Shown: positions 1 through 14,127, counted from the stretch's first letter. The stretch is DNA of 64,000 bases from Neocallimastix lanati (nom. inval.) (GCA_016946835.1 JACVTC010000004.1:1022501-1086500), one strand, 5' to 3'. Notes: generated from the letters alone by a model not told the origin. Numbers and translations: made by a program.

Positions 1-424
1 TCAAAGTAAAAATAACATTTTATGTTATAATTAAACTAAATTAATTATTATTATTTGAAATGGAAATATATACAAAAGAATACTTAATTGTTATTATTAT
101 GTTTTTATTTAAAATATTTATAGTACTTTAAAGAACCATTAGCTGCATCAAAATTTTTAACTAATAATGACATTGAAATTATATTTAGTAATATCGAAGA
201 CATATTACAAATTCATACAGAATTGGTATATATTATTTTTTTTCTTTAATTTTATATTGAATATGAAATATTTAAATAATATAAACTTTTTTTATTATTA
301 ATTAAAAATGAAGAACAAAGATATTGAAGAAATTAAAAAAAAAGATGATTTAGAAATAACGTCATTATGTGCCCAAGTTATTAATGTCTATAGAACAAAG
401 GTAGTAATCTAATTTTTTAAAAAT

Positions 425-484
<60 letters not shown>

Positions 485-2252
485 TAATTATGTTTATTAT
501 AAACTTATAATATATATCAATTTTAATAAATTTCATTTATTTCCAAAATAAAAGATATCTGAATTTGATGAATATTATACATATTGTACAAATCAAGCAA
601 ATGCAACTAGGCATTTAGAAAAATTAATGCAAAATTCAAATATCGAAAGAAAAATTAATGAATGTCAAGAAAATGAAAATCTTGATAAACTAACACTTAA
701 AGATCTTTTAATAAAGTATGTTGTATTTTATTATATCAATTAATACATAATTTTTTGTTTTTACTTATCTTTTGAAACTATTTTTTTTATTCATTTAAAA
801 GACCAATGCATAGAATTACAAGATATCCATTACTATTTAAACGTTTATTAGAAAATATAGATAAAAAACAATTACAATATTCTATGATTGAAACATTAAT
901 TTTTTCAATAGAGAATAAAATTTCAACAATTAATGAGATGGTTAGAAAATCAGAAGCTAAATATAGAATAGGAGTAATCGAAAATTCATTGGAATGGAAT
1001 AACATTTTTCCTGTAAGTTTAAATAATATATATAATAAAATCTTATTATATAAAATTATTAATATATATATATATACATATATATTATTACTATATTTTA
1101 AAAATAAAAATAAATAGAAATTTAACATAGATAATGATAGAAGAGAATTAATATCTGAAAAACAATTTATATATAATAAAAGAGGAACCCATACAGTAGA
1201 TATTACAATATTAGTATTTACAGACATTATACTATTTTTAAAATGTAAAAAAGATAAAGAGCAATATATATTATATAGACAACCAATACCACTTGAAAAT
1301 GTATTATTCTTAGATAAATTAGATACAAAAGGTAAAATATAGGAGAAAGTATCAAAAAAATATAATTATAATCTAAATTATATAAATTACATATTACCAT
1401 AATTTAATTTTAATATTATTTTTAAAAATTATTAAAAACAAATATAAAATTTATAAAATAGAATCTAAAAATATAATTGAAATAATTCATTTCCATCATG
1501 ATAAATATGAATTTGAATCCATTTCAAGATATGATAAAAATGTTTGGCTTCAAGAAGTTGAAGCTGTAAGAACATACTTTTGTAATCAATTATTCTTTGC
1601 AAATGTTCATTATGACTTCACTCTTCAAAATAATAATTTAAAAAATTCTAAAGATGAAAATGAAAATAATTCATCAAGTAATAATAAATTGAGAATATTG
1701 TCCAAGCAATTATCAGGTTCACTTGATATTTTATCTCCTGGAATATTAAACTCACCGGATTCTTCGAAACCGAATAAATCAAATCGTCAAAGTCCAACAA
1801 ATCCTTCGGCATATTCAAATAGTTATAAACGTAATACTTGGTCGCTATTTAATAGATCAAAATCACAAGAAACAAAGTATGCTACTTTTGATACCAAAAA
1901 ATCAAAGAATTTAGCAAGAATAAGAACAAAAACAGAACAAGTCGATGATGCTATAACTAGAAGAAACTATACAATTTCTTCTGGTGGTAGTAATCAACAA
2001 GATTTTGATTTTGTTATTAAACCAGCATTAAGTCCAGATATATCATCACCTTCAATTGCTCAAGATTCACCAGGTTCATATATATCTTCTGCAAATGGAA
2101 GTCCATTAATTACAAATATTGATGAATATACCTATAGTGATGAAAAGACTGCAGATTTTAGAAATACCGTAGAAAAAATGATTAAGAATAACTCAAATGA
2201 CATTTTTTCAGAAACTAAAAATGGAAAAAGCCATCGTAAGGGAAAGAAATAA
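1..2252 (+). CDS. RhoGEF (DH-PH domain protein), 3' part of gene
   Basis: Guanine-nucleotide exchange factor for Rho-family GTPases; the 5' end lies before the window. Exons read as 124-225, 314-400, 555-715, 802-1012, 1118-1331 and 1462-2252, all with GT-AG borders and matching phases, giving 521 residues in the window. Bases 1-5 may be the end of an earlier exon, with a GT donor at 6. The DH domain covers the first four exons: EPLAASKFLT, IFSNIEDILQIHTEL and, in the conserved last helix, PMHRITRYPLLFKRLLE, the site that contacts the GTPase. Exon 5 and the start of exon 6 form a PH-like domain (ITILVFTDIILFL, then W-x-x-E-V-E-A in the last helix). The final 190 residues are rich in Ser, Pro and Asn, probably disordered and phosphorylated. 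DH-PH proteins act at the membrane in polarity and actin control; the specific GTPase cannot be told. Confidence 0.85.
428..483 (+). repeat. (AAT)n microsatellite in a RhoGEF intron
   Basis: About 18 uninterrupted AAT units lie within the intron between exons 314-400 and 555-715. Confidence 0.9.
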
Positions 2253-2438
2253 TTAAAATAAAATTTTATAAAGAAAATATTAATATAATTTATAAAATTT
2301 TATTTAAATAATTAAATAATTATATAATTCTATCATTAAATTACAATAAATATTTATAATAAATAGATTACGATAAATATAAAATATTAAAACATATATA
2401 TATTTTTTAAAAATTTTTAATATTTTCTTAAATATATG

Positions 2439-2497
<59 letters not shown>

Positions 2498-2940
2498 ATA
2501 TATATATTTTATTTAAATATTAAAAAGTTAATTTAATATATTAAAAATACGAAAATAAAATGAAAAAAAAAAAAAAATTAAAAATATTTTTTTTCCCTTT
2601 TTTCCTTTTGTTTTTTTGTTTTGTTTTTGTTTTTTTCGTTTTTTTTTTATTATTTTTTATTTTCTTGTTTTTTTGTTTTATTTTATTTTACTTTTTTTAA
2701 TTTAATTTTTTATATAAAAAAAAGATAAAAATAAAATAAATAAATAAAATAAAAGGATTGGCTTTGTTACGAATTTCATTTCATTTCATTTTTATAATTA
2801 AAATTTAAATTATTCTTAAAATGAAAATTATTATAAATTTATAATAGTTACAAAGTAATTAAATTAAAAATAATATTATATTTTCGATATTAAATAATAA
2901 AAATAAAAGGATTATGATTTTAATAAATATGTTTTAAAAT
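2253..2940. other. Intergenic, convergent 3' ends; poly(A) tract
   Basis: Gene-free A+T stretch between the 3' ends of two convergent genes. It contains an A tract of about 50 bases (2443-2494) followed by T-rich runs (2580-2710). No coding or RNA feature was seen. Confidence 0.7.
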
Positions 2941-4380
2941 TTAAATTTTTGACTTGACTTTTAGATATTTCTTTGGTACAGCTTCAGATATATATTTATT
3001 AATAAAATCGTCAATCCATTTCCATTTTGTTAATGAATGATCCTTACTAGTATCTGTAATATCTATTTCCTTAATATATTGTTTTATTTGTGATGCAGAC
3101 GTTTTTGCAACCCATTTAATCGATGGTGAATATTTTGTGTAAGCTAAATCACCTCCAAAGCTTGCAGTCATACGTGGTTTGAATACATTTGAAAGAGTTG
3201 ATTTTAAATAGTTCTTAATAAATGGATCATATTCAAATGGTGATGCGATTGAGACTGAATAACAAGAAACTGAAAAGAATGCTGTATATACTTTATTTAA
3301 GTATTCAGCATTAGATTCAATGAAGGATGTTAAATTTCTTGAATAGCCACCATAATAAACAGGACCACCAATAATAATTAACTATATATTAAAAAATAAA
3401 TAATAAATACATAGATATAATGTTTATTAATATAATATTAATCACAACAACATTATATTTATTAAATTATATATATATAGCTTTTATTATTGTCCTATTT
3501 AATTAGAACTTAAACATACTTGATATTTTGAAAGATCGTATTTAATGCTTTCTTCAATAAGAATAGAATCTACTTTAAGATTATACTTCTTCATTATTCC
3601 CTTTTTAATATAATTTGCAATTTGTTTAGTCTTTCCATTAGAACTAATATAAAATATACCAATTTTTATTTTATTAGTTTTTTTGGTTCCATCAAGATTA
3701 TCATGATCTTTTGTAATCTTCTTTTTTCCTTTCTTTTTAGTTTCTTCTTCTTCTTCAGATTCCTCTTCTTCATCATTATCTTCTTTTTCTTCTTCCTCTG
3801 ACGCTTCCGATTCTTCATCATTATCTTTTGTCTTATTATGCTTACTATTTTTTCCTGCTTTTTTATTTCTTTCACCATTTTCTTCATTATCATCAGATTC
3901 TTCTTCATCAGACTCTTCTTTGTCCGACTCTTCCTTATCTTTTACACCTCTACTCTTTTTATTATTTTCTTCCTCATCTTGTTCGCTTTCACTATCATCC
4001 TTACCATCTTCACTTTCTTCTTCACTTTCCTTTGATTCATTATCATCTTCATTTTCTTCATCATCATCATCTTCTTCTTCTTCTTCTTCTTCATTTTTTT
4101 TATTTTTTATAGCTTTACTATTATTCTTACTATTTTCAATTTCTTTAATTTTTTTTCCTTTTTTGTTTTGAATAGGTTCAACTTTCTTTGATGCTTCATC
4201 TTTACTAAGCTTTTCTCTTTTCGGTTTTTCTTTTAAAGAGGAATTACTTTTCTTTTTTGAAATTTTTCTTTTATCATCAATAACTTTATCTTTCTTTTTA
4301 TATTTTAATACTTCTTTTTCCTCTTCATCATGAAGTTCTTCAACTTCAGAACTCTTTTTTTTTGATACTTTTTTTGCCAT
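2941..4380 (-). CDS. HemG-like flavodoxin-domain protein with long charged N-terminal region
   Basis: Two exons, 4380-3520 and 3381-2941, joined in phase 0 across a GT-AG intron (donor GTATGT), give 433 residues. Residues 1 to about 230 are low-complexity Lys/Glu/Asp/Ser with acidic blocks, like nucleolar or chromatin tails. From about residue 235 there is a flavodoxin fold: beta strand KIGIFYISS, phosphate loop SSNGKTKQIA, then LIIIGGPVYYGG, FFSVSCYSVS, and near the C-terminus ITDTSKDHSLTKWKWIDDFI. This order matches the HemG/flavodoxin_5 family (bacterial menaquinone-dependent protoporphyrinogen oxidase: G-Q-T-R-E-I-A loop, VIGASIRYG, TDW near the end). FMN binding is therefore likely; the substrate is unknown, and haem synthesis cannot be claimed from sequence alone. 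The bacterial family has no such N-terminal extension. Confidence 0.8.
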
Positions 4381-7029
4381 ATTTTAAATAATTATAAATA
4401 TAAATATATATAAAATAAATACTAAAAATAAAAAATATTGAAAAAAATAGTAATAAAAATAAAAATAAATACTACTTTAATAATATTTATTAAATCATAT
4501 TATTTTATTATTATTATATTTCTCCTTCATCTCATTTTTTAATTTTACTTATATATAAATATTTACCTTTTCCAATTTATATGTCTTACTAAAAGTCTTA
4601 TCAATTAATAATAAATTTTATAAAATAATAAAAAAAAAAAAAAGAAATAAAAAAATGTTCAATACTTTATAGAAAAAAATTAATAAAAATGAATTAAAAT
4701 TTAAATTTAAATTATAATTTGTCAGCTTTTAATTAAATTTAATTATAAAATAACATATTTTAATTAAGAATAAAATATTTAATAAATATAATAGTTTTAG
4801 TATAACATTTCTAATGTGAAATATATTTTAATATGAAATATATATATTAATATAAAATATAAAATATTAGTTAAATTAAATGTTATAATTTTATTCTCTT
4901 AAATTACTTTTACTAATAATACACATTTAATCTCTTAGTTATTTAAAAGTATAAAAAAGAATAATAATATAGAATTAAACTTTAAAATGGTAATTAAATT
5001 TTATTATTATATTATTTTTTAAAAAAAATTTTTTAATTAAAAAATTTTATTAAATATTTTTAATTAATATAATAAAATATATATATATTAAGAATTGTGC
5101 AACAACATCACTCTTAACTATCCATTAATTTAATTAAAACTTTATTTGTATCAAATATCAAATAAATATACATTAATTTAAAATATAGACCAAATAATTA
5201 ATATCACACAGTAAAACAACAATAAAAAAAAAAGAAATATAAAATAAATAATAATAATAATATTAGAAGTGTAATAGAAGTAGTATTAATTAAAAAATAC
5301 TACATATTAAATAAAAATAACAATAACAATAATTTCAAAATATATTAACTATTTATAAATAAATTTTAATAAATGTCACTCAAATAATTTTTAAAAATTA
5401 TATTTTAAAAGAAAAAAGTATATATATATCATTTAAAACATCTTTAAAAAATGTTAAAAAAAAGTATATATATCATTAATAAGGCATTTATTAAATTATT
5501 TGAATTATCTTCTTTTTTTTTTTTTTTATTAAACTTATTAAAAATATATAAATATTATTTTTAAAATAATATTTATATATTATTAATTATTAATAATGAA
5601 ATTAATATTTTACTATTTATAAATAAAATAAAATTTACAAAATTTTAATGATATTTTTCTATATAATTTTCAATTCTTTATTAATCTCAATACTTATGTC
5701 AATAAACAATTTTCAATATAATATTATTAATCTATATATTATTTTCTTTTTCTTCCTTTATACTATTATCTTTTAAAAAGCTTTTTTGTTTTTTATTTCT
5801 ATCATTATCATATTATAAAGTTTTGATTTTTCCTTTACCAATTTTTCATCAATTTAAATGTTTTATATATACTAATGAATTTTTAATTTTAATTATAGTA
5901 TGCATTACTTTAGAATACTTAAATAAATATGAATTAAAATATACTAATTGAAATGATGAAATTCCTATATCAATATTGATTACAAATTTTTTATTTTTCA
6001 AAAATGGAAAAATCTACTATAAATAGTTATATAATACTTCTAAATATTTAATATTTTTATAACCTCTAAATAAGTATTAAATAATATTTATATTATATAT
6101 TAACATTTGTTTATTCTCATTCCGAATTCTTTAATTTTATTTTATTTTTTTTTTTATTTTTCATCGTTTTTATTATAGTTTATTATAAACATTTTGTTAA
6201 TTTTTTTAAATATATATATATAAAGTAATTCACCCATATAATTAAATCTTATTTATATTTTCACTTGTAATTTTGAATGAATCAATAAATATTTAAAAAT
6301 TATAAAAACTACTGAAATATTTTATTTTATATTGAAGAATTAATAATTCTAAATATTCTTACAATTTTATTAATAATTTATTTTTTATTTTTTTTAATTG
6401 TTAATTATTTAATGGCAATTTCATATCCCCAATTATTCAAATATGTAAAGTTCATATAAAAAATTATTTCCAATTAAATGATATATTTAAATCCTCGACT
6501 TTCAGAATACTTTCTTTTCCAATATTAAAAGGTACATAATAAAAATAAATATTTTTATTTCGTACATTTTATTTTATAATGTTTTATTTTTTTTTAGTTC
6601 TTTTTTTTTTTTTTTTTTTTTTGTTTGTATGTTTTGTTTGTTTGTTTTGTATTGAACAATAAATAATAATATATGCATTTCACTTTCTATTCAAACTTCA
6701 AATAAAAGTTTTAATTTCAATTCATGTAAATAATTTTTAAAATAAAAAAATTAGCATGATTAATATATATTTATTTTTATATATTTATATTTATATTTAA
6801 ACTATTTGAATATATTATACATTATATAATACATATAATGTAATATATTTAATTTTTTTTAAACCTATATCGAAAAAAAAAAAAAAAAAAAGAAAAAAAA
6901 ATTTATATATATACATATATATATAATTTTACCATATATGTATAGTGTATTAATTACACCAAAATTTTTTATATTTTTTCAATTCTTTTAAATAATTTAT
7001 TTTACATTATAAAAAAGATAACATTAGGA
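4381..7029. other. Long divergent intergenic region
   Basis: About 2.6 kb between two divergent start codons, nearly all A/T with short homopolymer and (TA)n runs. No open frame with codon-like composition, tRNA or recognisable repeat was seen. It must hold the promoters of the HemG-like and exportin genes, but no specific element can be supported. Confidence 0.6.
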
Positions 7030-10000
7030 ATGGATGATACAAGTAAGAATAATGAAAGTTATTATATAAAAAAGTATTTTATAATAAAATTAAATAAAAA
7101 ATGAAATAAAATAGAAATAAAAATCAAATAAGAAATTACTAAATTTATTTATTACATAATTGTTATAGCTTTAAATAAAATAAATAATTGTTTAAATACT
7201 GTTTTAGATTTTAAATCTTCAAATGAGCAAAGAAAAGAAGCTGAGAAGGTATTAAAATAATAAAAATAATAGAAATAGGAATAGATATAAAAAAAATAAT
7301 AAAAATTAGTATTAATATTTAATAAAAAGATAATAATAATAAGTATATAAATTTCAATTAAAATATTATAGTATTTACAATTAATAAAAAATGATCCAAA
7401 AAGTCCACTATATGGTTATTATCTTGCTCTTCGAAGCAACAATCAAAACAATGAAGCAAGACATTTTGGTATTAATATGATTATTGATACAGTTTCATAT
7501 AAATGGAATGAAAAAAGTTATACAGATAATGAGAGAAATGAATTAAGAAATATGGCCTTGAATTTATTAAAAGTAAAATATTTTAATAAATAAATTTAAA
7601 TATGTATTAAATAATCTATAGATTATATTTTATTGGATTAAATTTAAAAATGAAATTAAATAAAATTAATTTAAATTGTTAAAATAAAATAAATAATTAA
7701 ATTAAATTAAAAAAAAAAATAAAAAAAAAAAAAATGTAAAAAGGATACAGGAAGTATATTAGAAGAAGCTAACTATATAAAAGAGAAAATTGTTATCTTA
7801 GTTGTTGAAATTGCAAAACGTTCTTGGCCAAATGAATGGACAGATTTCGATTCAATTTTAAGAAATTTATATAATAATAATGTAATAATTATAATTCATT
7901 AAATATTATTTATTTCTTTAGTAATTTATTTAAAATTAATTAAATTATCAAAAAAAAAATAACAATTAAAATTATAAAAATAATAGGTAAATACTCAGCA
8001 ATTAGTTTTATTGATATATCGAAATTTAGCTCAAGAAGTATATCTAGATGAAATATGTTCTATACCTGAATTAAGAAAAAAGCAAATTGCTAGTGGTTTA
8101 ATAGCAGTATCTTCTAGTGCTAAAGTTTTATTGAATCGTTATGACTACTTTCAGCAACATCCCGAAAATGTAACAGAAGAACAGGTTGCTGAAATGGAAT
8201 TAATGGTTCAAATGGTAAGAGGTGATTACACAAACGAAGGATGGCTTATACGTTGGACAAATACACTTGAAAATTATAAAAAGCAATATTTAATAGATGT
8301 AAAGAATTAAATTATAAACTATAATATTTTTGTAAGATTATTTTAAATTTATTATTTGTAATCAATTATTAATATTAACGTTATTATTATAATTATTATT
8401 ATTATTATTATTATCATTTTAATGTAGAAAATAAATAATAATGGAGAAGAATTACAAAAATTAGAGCAATTGATTGTTAATATATTAGATACCTTATCTG
8501 CATTTATAAAATGGGTTATTTTTGAGTAAGTAAAGATTAAATAATTTTCATTAATATTTATTTTTTTTTTTTTTTTTTACTAATATATTTATATATTTAT
8601 TTATTTATTAATAAAGATCTTTAGATGATATAGATATCTTACCAAAATTATTATCTATGTTAGTTCAAGACTTTTCATATAAAATTAAAAAAGCTTCTTT
8701 AGAATGTACATATGTTTTAATTAGTAGGAATTTTCATATTAATAATGATGAAAGAAATAAATTATTATTTAAGCCATTATTTGAAGGTAATGGTTTAAAC
8801 AATATTTTTAATTTCTGGATAAATTTATATGAAGTATCCAATATTTCTATTCAACAACTTGATCAAATTCAAAATTCCAAAACTTTAACCGAAGATAATT
8901 ATAAATTACTCTTAAATATTAGTGAAGTAATATTCTACTCTATTATTTTTTTGTTTATATTTAATTAATTATTTAGTTATTTATTTATTTTCTAATACAT
9001 GTTATTTTTGCTTTTATGAAAATTTTAAATATTGGAAAAAAATTTCAAATGTTTATTCCAAAAAAAAAAAAAAAAAAAAATAGATATTAACTGCCTTAGG
9101 TGTTAATCATATTTCCAATAAAAAATTATCATTTATTCCAAATAATTTAGATAATTACTTAGAATTAATGATGTTATTACTTAATCATCCTTCTATTATT
9201 ATATCTAGTTCCTCATTACACTTTTGGATTATTGCCCTTCAAAGTATGAACTTAAAAGAAAAAAATGTATTAAGAAAATATATTCCACTGGTATTAGAAC
9301 GCATTTTAAATGAATTTTCAAAAGTTTGTATATTAAATATAAATATTACTACATATAAATATATATATTCAAAATTTATGTTATTTACTTCAATATTTGT
9401 ATAAATAATATAAAGGGAAAAGTTTTTTCTGATTTAATTGAAGAATATTATATAAATATTGATTTCGAATTAAGAACTGATGATAATGAAATAACATTAA
9501 TGTTCGAACAAAGAGTAATTAATTTAATAAAATTATTTATGAATTATATTCCTCTTGAGATATATAATTGGATTATTGAAAAAATTATGAAGATTATGAA
9601 TTCTTCAGATCCATCATCAATGGATGAAATTGGTTGTTATCGAGATGATTCTGTATATTATAAGACATATTCAGCTTCAGTTAAAATTTATCAAATTATT
9701 GCAAGTTCAATTAGTGAAGATATTAAAAAATTTGAATTAACAAAAGATTCAATGATACAATTTTATAATTTCTTAATTAATTATAATACAAATGTAATAA
9801 TATATTTATATTCTATATTAACACAAAATATAATATAAAACTAATTATAAAAAATAACATTTATTATTAGGATCCATTTATAAGTATAAAATATATAAGA
9901 ATGCTATCATTTTTTGTAATATTAATTAAAAATAAAGAAGAAACCAATTACTTACTATTATTATTTGAAAAGGTATTTTTTGATTAAAAAAAATTATATT

Positions 10001-11697
10001 AATATAATCCAAACTAATAACATATTAAATATATATTATTTATAAATATACACACTTTAATTAAAATACAAAAAGTTATTCAGTTATGTTACTTATAAAT
10101 TGAATTCAAATACAAATAAATATTTTGAGATATCAAAATCAATAAGACAAAAAGCAATTACATCATTAACAGATATGGCACTAATCATTCCAGATATATA
10201 TATGGTATTTTTTAACTAAATATACTACAATTAAGTAAAAAAAAAAAATTATTTATTGTTAAATTCCCTTTATTTATTTAATTAGCGTTATTATAATGAA
10301 ATATGCACAACAATAATGAATATTTCATGTAATGATGAAATTACATATGAAAATATATTATCCCTAAAACAATTGCTTATTATAATATGGTAAATATATT
10401 AATTTAAAATATAAAAATAATTATAACTACAATGGTATTTAATAATAGTAAACGAAATTAATACTTATTATTAAATATATTATATATAGTTATCATTCTA
10501 GTTTAGATATCGAAACAAAAAAAAAGTATATTGGTGAGGTTTTTAATACTGTTATGCAAGAATGGATTGAGGAAAGTAAAAATGGTGAAATTTATAGTAC
10601 AGTTACTATATATATGGAATACATTGGTATATACGAACTTTCAGAAGGTAATTACTGAATTTATTTATTTTTCATTTTAAAATTATTATTATAACTAAAA
10701 AATTTATATAATTAACAAATATCTAAATTTTTAATTTTATATTAGTTTTAAAGATATATTCAATGGAAACTGATATTTCTACATTAGACAGTAGCCTAGC
10801 TGAAAAAATAACAGGACTAAAAGTTAGACGTACAAAGGTATTTTAAGCAATTATTTACATTAATAACTTAATATTATATATTTAATTTTACTAATTTGTT
10901 ATTTAAACATTAATAAATAACTAATCGAATATTTTAACATAAAGGTGTATTTAATATTAAATTCTATTTGGATTTTAATTAAAAAGACTTTATTTATTCA
11001 AAGTGATATGGTAAATATTTAATTATAAATATTTATAATTTCTATTACTATTTATTTATCTTATTTATTTGTTATAATATTTTATTTATATATATACATA
11101 AAGAATGAAAAAAATAGAGAAATATGGTCTACATATTTTGAATTTATTCTACAAAACGTTTTAAATATTGCTAGGTAAAATTATAAAAAAAATTATTTTA
11201 TGTATTTATAAATTTATTGGTTTATTCATTTATTTACTTATTTATTTTTTATTCATTTATTTATTTATTCATTTATTCATTTATCCCCTCATGTAATATT
11301 TGTTATACAATAACTTTATTAAGAGTATCGCATAGTTTATGGAATTTAAATAATTGGACAAATGTTGTTCCTTCATTGCAAGAATTATTAAAAGAAATAA
11401 ATATAAAAGATAACACCATGGCAGGTATATTTTTTATATATTCAAATATTCGTATTAATTATAAATTGATATTAATTTATTAAATTTTATTTAAAAATAA
11501 AAAAAAATAGCATCTAAAAATAAATCTGCCAATTCAATTTCTAAATATGTTAAACAATTACAAGGTTTTATAACTAGTGAATTTGAAATTTGGTAAATTA
11601 TTAATTATAAATTCAAAAAAAATTATATCAAAAACTTATGACATTTACTTAGACTGATATATTACTATTCTAATTATAACAAAAAATTTTAAAACAA

Positions 11698-11757
<60 letters not shown>

Positions 11758-12833
11758 GTTATTTAATTGTAGGTGCTTTAACAAAACTTCCAATATTTTA
11801 CAATTATAATAATATTGAAGATATATTAATTAATAATTTACTATTTGAAGCTGAAAATTTAACAAATACTCAATGGAAAAATTTAATAAATATCCTTTTA
11901 AGAATATATATATATATATATATATTTTTTATTAATTCTCTATATATATTCAATTTAAATATATTTCTATATATATAAATCTTTAACTTTAAATTTGATC
12001 TTACGTACAGTAATTACGCCACTATTATCAAATTGTCCTGAATCCAAATATAATATAATTTTAGAAAAAATTTTACCAGAGCTAATTCAATATATATCAA
12101 AAAAGCTAATTTCAGAATGGGAAAATGTAGAATATCAAATGTATGTAATTATGATTTATGTTTAATAAATTTTTCATAAAATTAGACATAATAATTTTAC
12201 TTATTGTTTATTTATTTAAATTTATAGTGATGATGATAATGATGATGATGAATTTCAAGAAGAAATATTTTATAATAAAACTTTAAGAGATTTAACAAGA
12301 TCATTAGTATTTTTATATAGTAAGCTAGTGGAACCTCAAATACCTAAAGGAAAAAAAGAGAATTTAACAAGGGAAATTAATCCAAACTCATATAAAAAAA
12401 TTTCACATTTTATATTCAATTCTCAAGTAAATATTTACAATTTATTTATTTATTTATTTATTTATTTATTATTTATTTATTTATTTATTATTTATTTATT
12501 TATTATTTATTTATTTATTTATTATTTATATATTATTTATTTATTTATATATTATTTATTTATTTATTATTTATTTATTTATTTATTTATTTTTATGTGA
12601 AATTAATATTGTTTATATTTTAATTAATAAAATCAATGAAAAACAAAAAAAATTTATTATAAAGGGAATTATAATACCCCTTTTACAAAGTTTGTCGGAA
12701 ATAATTATGTTCAAAGATTCCAAATCATCAGTTAAAAGTGTAAATGTTTTAACAAGAATATTACCAGAATTAATAAAAATACCCGAATTATATCAAATAC
12801 TAGGATGCGATATACTTAAAATAGCATTAATGG

Positions 12834-12892
<59 letters not shown>

Positions 12893-13494
12893 TAATAAAT
12901 TTTTATTTTTATGAATAAAAAATAAATATTATTTAAAAATTATATTAAAGGCTTATAATGATACATATCATCAAGAAATGCATGTTGACTTAATTACACT
13001 TATAACAGATATATATTTATTATTGAGACCAAAATGCGATGTTCCATTTAATACTTTAATGCAATTAAATGATATGACACCAGAAAAAATACAAGTAAAA
13101 TATAAACTTTAATTATATATATGACATTATTTATTTATAAAACAATAAGTATATTATTAATTATATAATAAATATTAATAAAAATATAGGAAATGGAAAA
13201 TGAGTTATTTAATAGTACTACAGTAAAAAACCAACAATACGCAATTAGAAAACTTTTAAATGATATTAAAGGAGTAAGTTTTAAATATTTACAAAAATAG
13301 ACAAATATTTATTATTAATGCTTTAAATTTATTACATTTTTAAGGTTTCAATATCACAATTGCATAAGAATAAAGAGTCTTATAAAAATCCATTTTTAAG
13401 TAGAGAAATGCTTTTAAGAACAGGATCAAAAGATATATTAAATAATAATGAAGAAACAGGAATTAGTAGTCTCTTTGGAAATTATGATGAATAA
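7030..13494 (+). CDS. XPO5: Exportin-5 / Msn5-type karyopherin
   Basis: Nuclear export receptor of the importin-beta superfamily; it binds RanGTP and carries RNA or phosphoprotein cargo through nuclear pores. I read 25 exons: 7030-7042, 7169-7248, 7372-7572, 7744-7881, 7987-8298, 8428-8525, 8617-8926, 9084-9323, 9416-9793, 9871-9972, 10076-10204, 10286-10389, 10490-10647, 10746-10837, 10945-11010, 11104-11174, 11324-11424, 11511-11592, 11759-11889, 12005-12140, 12228-12426, 12665-12832, 12951-13094, 13190-13273, 13345-13494. All phases match, giving about 1,228 residues (human XPO5 has 1,204, yeast Msn5 1,224). Diagnostic matches are ARHFGINMIIDTV with SILEEANYIK (human VRHFGLQILEHVV, NILEEENHIK) and the acidic C-terminus ISSLFGNYDE. 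The border before exon 19 is uncertain. The intron after exon 19 is AT-AC. Exon 1 rests on a GTAAGA donor and phase only. Confidence 0.88.
11698..11757 (+). repeat. (AAT)n microsatellite in exportin intron
   Basis: About 18 AAT units just before the predicted start of exon 19. Another (AAT)n run lies at 12833-12890, directly after the donor of exon 22. Confidence 0.9.
11890..12004 (+). other. Putative U12-type AT-AC intron
   Basis: A 115-nt intron in the exportin gene. It starts ATATCCTTTT, the minor-spliceosome donor consensus, and ends TTAC. TCTTTAAC at 11980-11987 differs by one base from the U12 branch site TCCTTAAC, with the branch A 18-19 nt before the 3' end. Removing it joins ...WKNLI to STVITPLL in frame (phase 1). 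There is no GT between 11883 and 12002 that could act as an ordinary donor, and reading through meets a stop in the (TA)n stretch. Confidence 0.75.
12438..12595 (+). repeat. Imperfect (TTTA)n tract in exportin intron
   Basis: Tetranucleotide TTTA repeat, interrupted by single-base losses, filling most of the intron between exons 12228-12426 and 12665-12832. Confidence 0.85.
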
Positions 13495-14032
13495 ATTTCA
13501 AATTAATATGAAGCTTTATTATTGCATATTTATATATATTTTTAAAATACAAAACTATATATATTAGTTAGTATTAATTTATTACATCACCATATTAATT
13601 ATTAATATAATATAGATTTATAAAGATAATCATATGTTGAATTAAACACCTTTTATTTTAATATTTATTTTATTTCTTCATATTTTTATTTAGTTTAGAT
13701 TATAAATTATCTAATATTTTTAATTCTTGTAGTTGCCAGTTTATAATATTAATTAATAAATAAATTTATAAAACTAATATATTTTTTCTTTATTATTTAC
13801 TTTATTTTTTTATTTACTTATTTATTTATTTATTTATTTATTTTCACTTATTTATTTATTTATTTATTATTTACTTTCTTATTTATTTATTTATTATTTA
13901 CTTATTTATTTATTCATTATGTACGTATTTATTTATTTATTTATTTATTATTTACTTATTTATTTATTTATTTATTATTTACTTTCTTATTTATTTATTT
14001 ATTATTTACTTATTTATTTATTTATTATTTAC

Positions 14033-14127
<95 letters not shown>

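Noticed and set aside
787-1227. Open frame of 146 codons on the minus strand
   Set aside because: It is antisense to the RhoGEF exons and intron; low-complexity composition, no domain.
3828-4171. Several + frames opposite the charged region of the HemG-like gene
   Set aside because: Shadows of the GAA/GAT-rich coding repeat on the other strand.
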